Source: Gemmatimonadota bacterium (GTDB lineage: Bacteria; Gemmatimonadota; Gemmatimonadetes; Gemmatimonadales; Gemmatimonadaceae). From it: DNA of 8,819 nucleotides. Positions 7,426 through 8,819 of the stretch are shown piece by piece. The stretch's first letter is position 1; each line of letters begins with the position of its first letter. The DNA lies in NCBI GenBank assembly GCA_003142495.1, contig PLMM01000344.1:1-8819 (forward strand), given 5' to 3'. The translations under genes and the position numbers were made by a program. The notes below the pieces were generated by a model. That model was not told where the DNA came from, did not search any database, and saw only the letters and a program-made list of their open reading frames with translations.

Positions 7426-8286
7426 TTACTTCATCAGCTCTTTTGCGACGTCTTCTATCGTTTCCGCATCGAGCACGAGATCGCTGCGCGTGAAGAGCCG
7501 CGCGATGCACTCCTTGTGCAGCTTCATCTTGAAGTTGCCGACGCCGAGCGCGCCGAAGGCGATCGCGCCTTCGCGCGTCTCGCCATCGTCGTTCACTTCC
7601 ACGCCTTCGACACCAAGCGGCGGCAGCGCGTTGAGGTCGACGACGACCTTGAGCTTCCCGGCCCACGCGGCGCGCGGAATCAGCATCACACCGGCGGGGC
7701 CCGCGTTGAGCAGCACCTCGCATCCCTCGACCGCCGCAGCGGCCTGCGACGGCTCGCGGAGCGCAATCGAGCGCACGGTGCCGCCGAAGCGCTTGCAGAT
7801 CTCCGCGGACACGCGCTCACCATCTTCCGGCTTGCGCGACGTGATCGTCACATCGGCGCCGGCCTTCGCGAACAACCCCGCGGCGCGCGTGCCGACCGGC
7901 CCCGTGCCCGCGGTGACGACGATCTTGCGCCCCTTCACGCTGCCGCCGAGCGCCTTGGTGATCTTCACGACGGCGGCGACGGCGGTGGTGTTCGAGCCGT
8001 TGGAGTCGAGCATCGTGGAAACGCGGAAGTTCGCGAAGAACGCCTTCGTCGCCGCGATCAACAGCTTCTCGCCCGCCGACATGTCCGCGCCGCCGATGAA
8101 GATCGCGGTGTTGTGCATCTCCTTCGGGCTGCGCGTGAAGATGCAGCCGTGCACGAGATCGCGAACGTCACCCTCGGTCACGCCGCCCTGACTCAAGATG
8201 CGATCCGCACCCGCGTCGTACGCGACCACCTGATCGAAGACGCTCGGAAGGCGCGAGCTGTCGAGCTGCAGCAAGAGTTTCAGCAT
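7426..8286 (-). CDS. mtdB: NAD(P)-dependent methylene-H4MPT dehydrogenase
   Basis: MtdB (286 aa) oxidises methylene-H4MPT to methenyl-H4MPT with NAD+ or NADP+ in the cytoplasm, directly after the Fae step. The N-terminus LLLQLDSSRLPSVFDQVVAY (4-23) matches the MtdB family, as do GGADMSAGEK (65-74), TMLDSNGSNTT (91-101) in the pterin-binding region, the dinucleotide-fold loop GTGPVG (127-132) and the C-terminal FGALGVGNFKMKLHKECI (244-261). Length equals that of known MtdB proteins. The ATG at 8286-8284 gives the family N-terminus, but no Shine-Dalgarno-like sequence precedes it; the upstream bases on this strand read CCGACGCCATCTC. It is separated from fae by a hairpin and from the downstream DUF1464 gene by 21 nt, so it is probably the first gene of the operon. 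NAD versus NADP preference cannot be read here. Confidence 0.95.
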   Translation of the reverse strand: MLKLLLQLDSSRLPSVFDQVVAYDAGADRILSQGGVTEGDVRDLVHGCIFTRSPKEMHNTAIFIGGADMSAGEKLLIAATKAFFANFRVSTMLDSNGSNTTAVAAVVKITKALGGSVKGRKIVVTAGTGPVGTRAAGLFAKAGADVTITSRKPEDGERVSAEICKRFGGTVRSIALREPSQAAAAVEGCEVLLNAGPAGVMLIPRAAWAGKLKVVVDLNALPPLGVEGVEVNDDGETREGAIAFGALGVGNFKMKLHKECIARLFTRSDLVLDAETIEDVAKELMK

Positions 8287-8340
8287 GAGATGGCGTCGGG
8301 ATGAGGTTGAACAGGAGGCGGAAGCGAAAGCTAACAGAGC

Positions 8341-8380
8341 AGAAACGCATCGAGGGGCGAGATATCCTCGCCCCTCGATG
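8341..8380 (-). terminator. Hairpin downstream of fae, probable intrinsic terminator
   Basis: Bases 8348-8361 and 8367-8380 form a perfect 14-bp inverted repeat (CATCGAGGGGCGAG and its complement) around a 5-nt loop, starting 39 nt beyond the fae stop. On the transcribed (minus) strand it is followed by CGTTTCTGCTCTGTT, a T-rich but interrupted tract. The stem is strong and GC-rich and lies in the only sizeable gap in the window, which fits a Rho-independent terminator or an attenuator separating fae from the mtdB operon. The weak T-tract leaves open a role as an mRNA 3'-stabilising structure, and the sequence is nearly symmetric so it could also be a protein-binding palindrome. Confidence 0.7.
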
Positions 8381-8419
8381 TGCCCTGACGTGCACTACGT
8401 GGCGCACCACGCCATGCAG

Positions 8420-8819
8420 TTACTTCTTGTCGGCGCCGCCGGCGAACGGATGCGTCGCCGTCTTCGCTTTCGAGATGACGGTGTCGATCTTCGGCTCGTT
8501 CTTCATGGCGCGAGCGATCGACTCCTTCGTCGCCTGATAGTTGTAGGCGAAGATCTTCTTGTCGTCCGCGGCATCCCAGTGGATGAACACGCCGACGATG
8601 ACGACGAGGTCATCGACCTTGTCCTTCGGAATGACGCCGGATTCGACGGAATCGACGACGGCACGCGCGACGGCTGCCTGCGCAGGTCCAAACATCTGAA
8701 CCGCCTGCTTCGCGCCCTTGATCGTGACCTTGTTGAACAGGATCGTGTCCGGCTTGGCGGGGAGGTTCGGAGCAACGACGGCGAGCAGCGTCGTGAAGCC
8801 GTCCTTGTTGTTCGTCAAA
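8420..8819 (-). CDS. fae: Formaldehyde-activating enzyme (5' end outside window)
   Basis: Fae condenses formaldehyde with H4MPT to methylene-H4MPT and is usually an abundant cytoplasmic protein. The window holds the C-terminal 132 residues; bacterial Fae is about 170 residues, so around 40 residues, including the segment with the catalytic histidine, are missing. Visible family segments include [20 protein letters not shown] (about 14-33 of the visible part), [14 protein letters not shown] (41-54), [20 protein letters not shown] (62-81), [14 protein letters not shown] (91-104) and the terminal [13 protein letters not shown] near the edge could be read as a start but would give a truncated enzyme, so the frame most probably continues beyond 8819. 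The TAA stop is at 8422-8420. It lies upstream of mtdB in the same direction but behind a hairpin, so it may have its own transcript. Confidence 0.96.
   Translation of the reverse strand, partial: LTNNKDGFTTLLAVVAPNLPAKPDTILFNKVTIKGAKQAVQMFGPAQAAVARAVVDSVESGVIPKDKVDDLVVIVGVFIHWDAADDKKIFAYNYQATKESIARAMKNEPKIDTVISKAKTATHPFAGGADKK

Noticed and set aside
6673..8304. Plus-strand open frame of 543 codons opposite mtdB and the DUF1464-like gene
   Set aside because: The translation is arginine/alanine-rich with no recognisable family and lies wholly antisense to two well-supported genes; it is a by-product of high G+C content.
8287..8347. Possible promoter for the mtdB operon
   Set aside because: No convincing -35/-10 pair with correct spacing could be read in the short region downstream of the hairpin; a promoter may exist but cannot be supported.
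8168..8410. Short minus-strand frame (80 codons) spanning the fae-mtdB gap
   Set aside because: It runs through the hairpin into mtdB in the wrong frame and has no ribosome binding site or recognisable motif.

Overview
This is an 8.8 kb, high-G+C bacterial window in which every supportable gene lies on the minus strand. It encodes the tetrahydromethanopterin (H4MPT)/methanofuran-linked route that oxidises formaldehyde to formate, as found in methylotrophs and other formaldehyde-detoxifying bacteria. The very low A+T content opens long spurious reading frames on both strands, and these were discounted. The phylum cannot be fixed from the sequence. The fae/mtdB/fhc/mch set rules out a classical methanogen layout and fits methylotrophic or formaldehyde-oxidising bacteria such as Proteobacteria, Planctomycetes, Gemmatimonadota or NC10-like lineages.

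Layout in the direction of transcription (right to left): fae (8819-8420, 5' end outside the window); a 133-bp gap with a perfect 14-bp hairpin that looks like a terminator; mtdB (8286-7426); a DUF1464/actin-fold (ASKHA) kinase-like gene (7404-6334); an ATP-grasp ligase gene (6337-5180); fhcB (5183-3921); fhcA (3924-2278); fhcD (2278-1349); fhcC (1352-531); and mch (549-1, 3' end outside the window). From the DUF1464 gene to mch every junction overlaps by 1, 4 or 19 nt (GTGA, GTGA, ATGA, TAGTG, ATGA, then 19 nt). These seven genes are therefore very probably one translationally coupled operon, with mtdB 21 nt upstream of them.

How they work together: Fae condenses formaldehyde with H4MPT. MtdB oxidises methylene-H4MPT to methenyl-H4MPT. 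Mch hydrolyses that to formyl-H4MPT. FhcD moves the formyl group to methanofuran (or methylofuran), and FhcA hydrolyses formyl-methanofuran to formate. FhcB and FhcC are structural or carrier-handling partners. All catalytic steps from formaldehyde to formate are thus in one short block.

The two genes without an assigned reaction (DUF1464 and ATP-grasp) are embedded in the coupled part of the operon and are the best candidates for new biology, most plausibly in synthesis or modification of the one-carbon carriers. A second point of interest is FhcB. It keeps a full set of four iron-sulfur-type cysteines but has serine where redox-active FwdB/FmdB proteins carry the metal-ligand cysteine. No tRNA, rRNA, CRISPR array, insertion sequence or prophage feature was seen.
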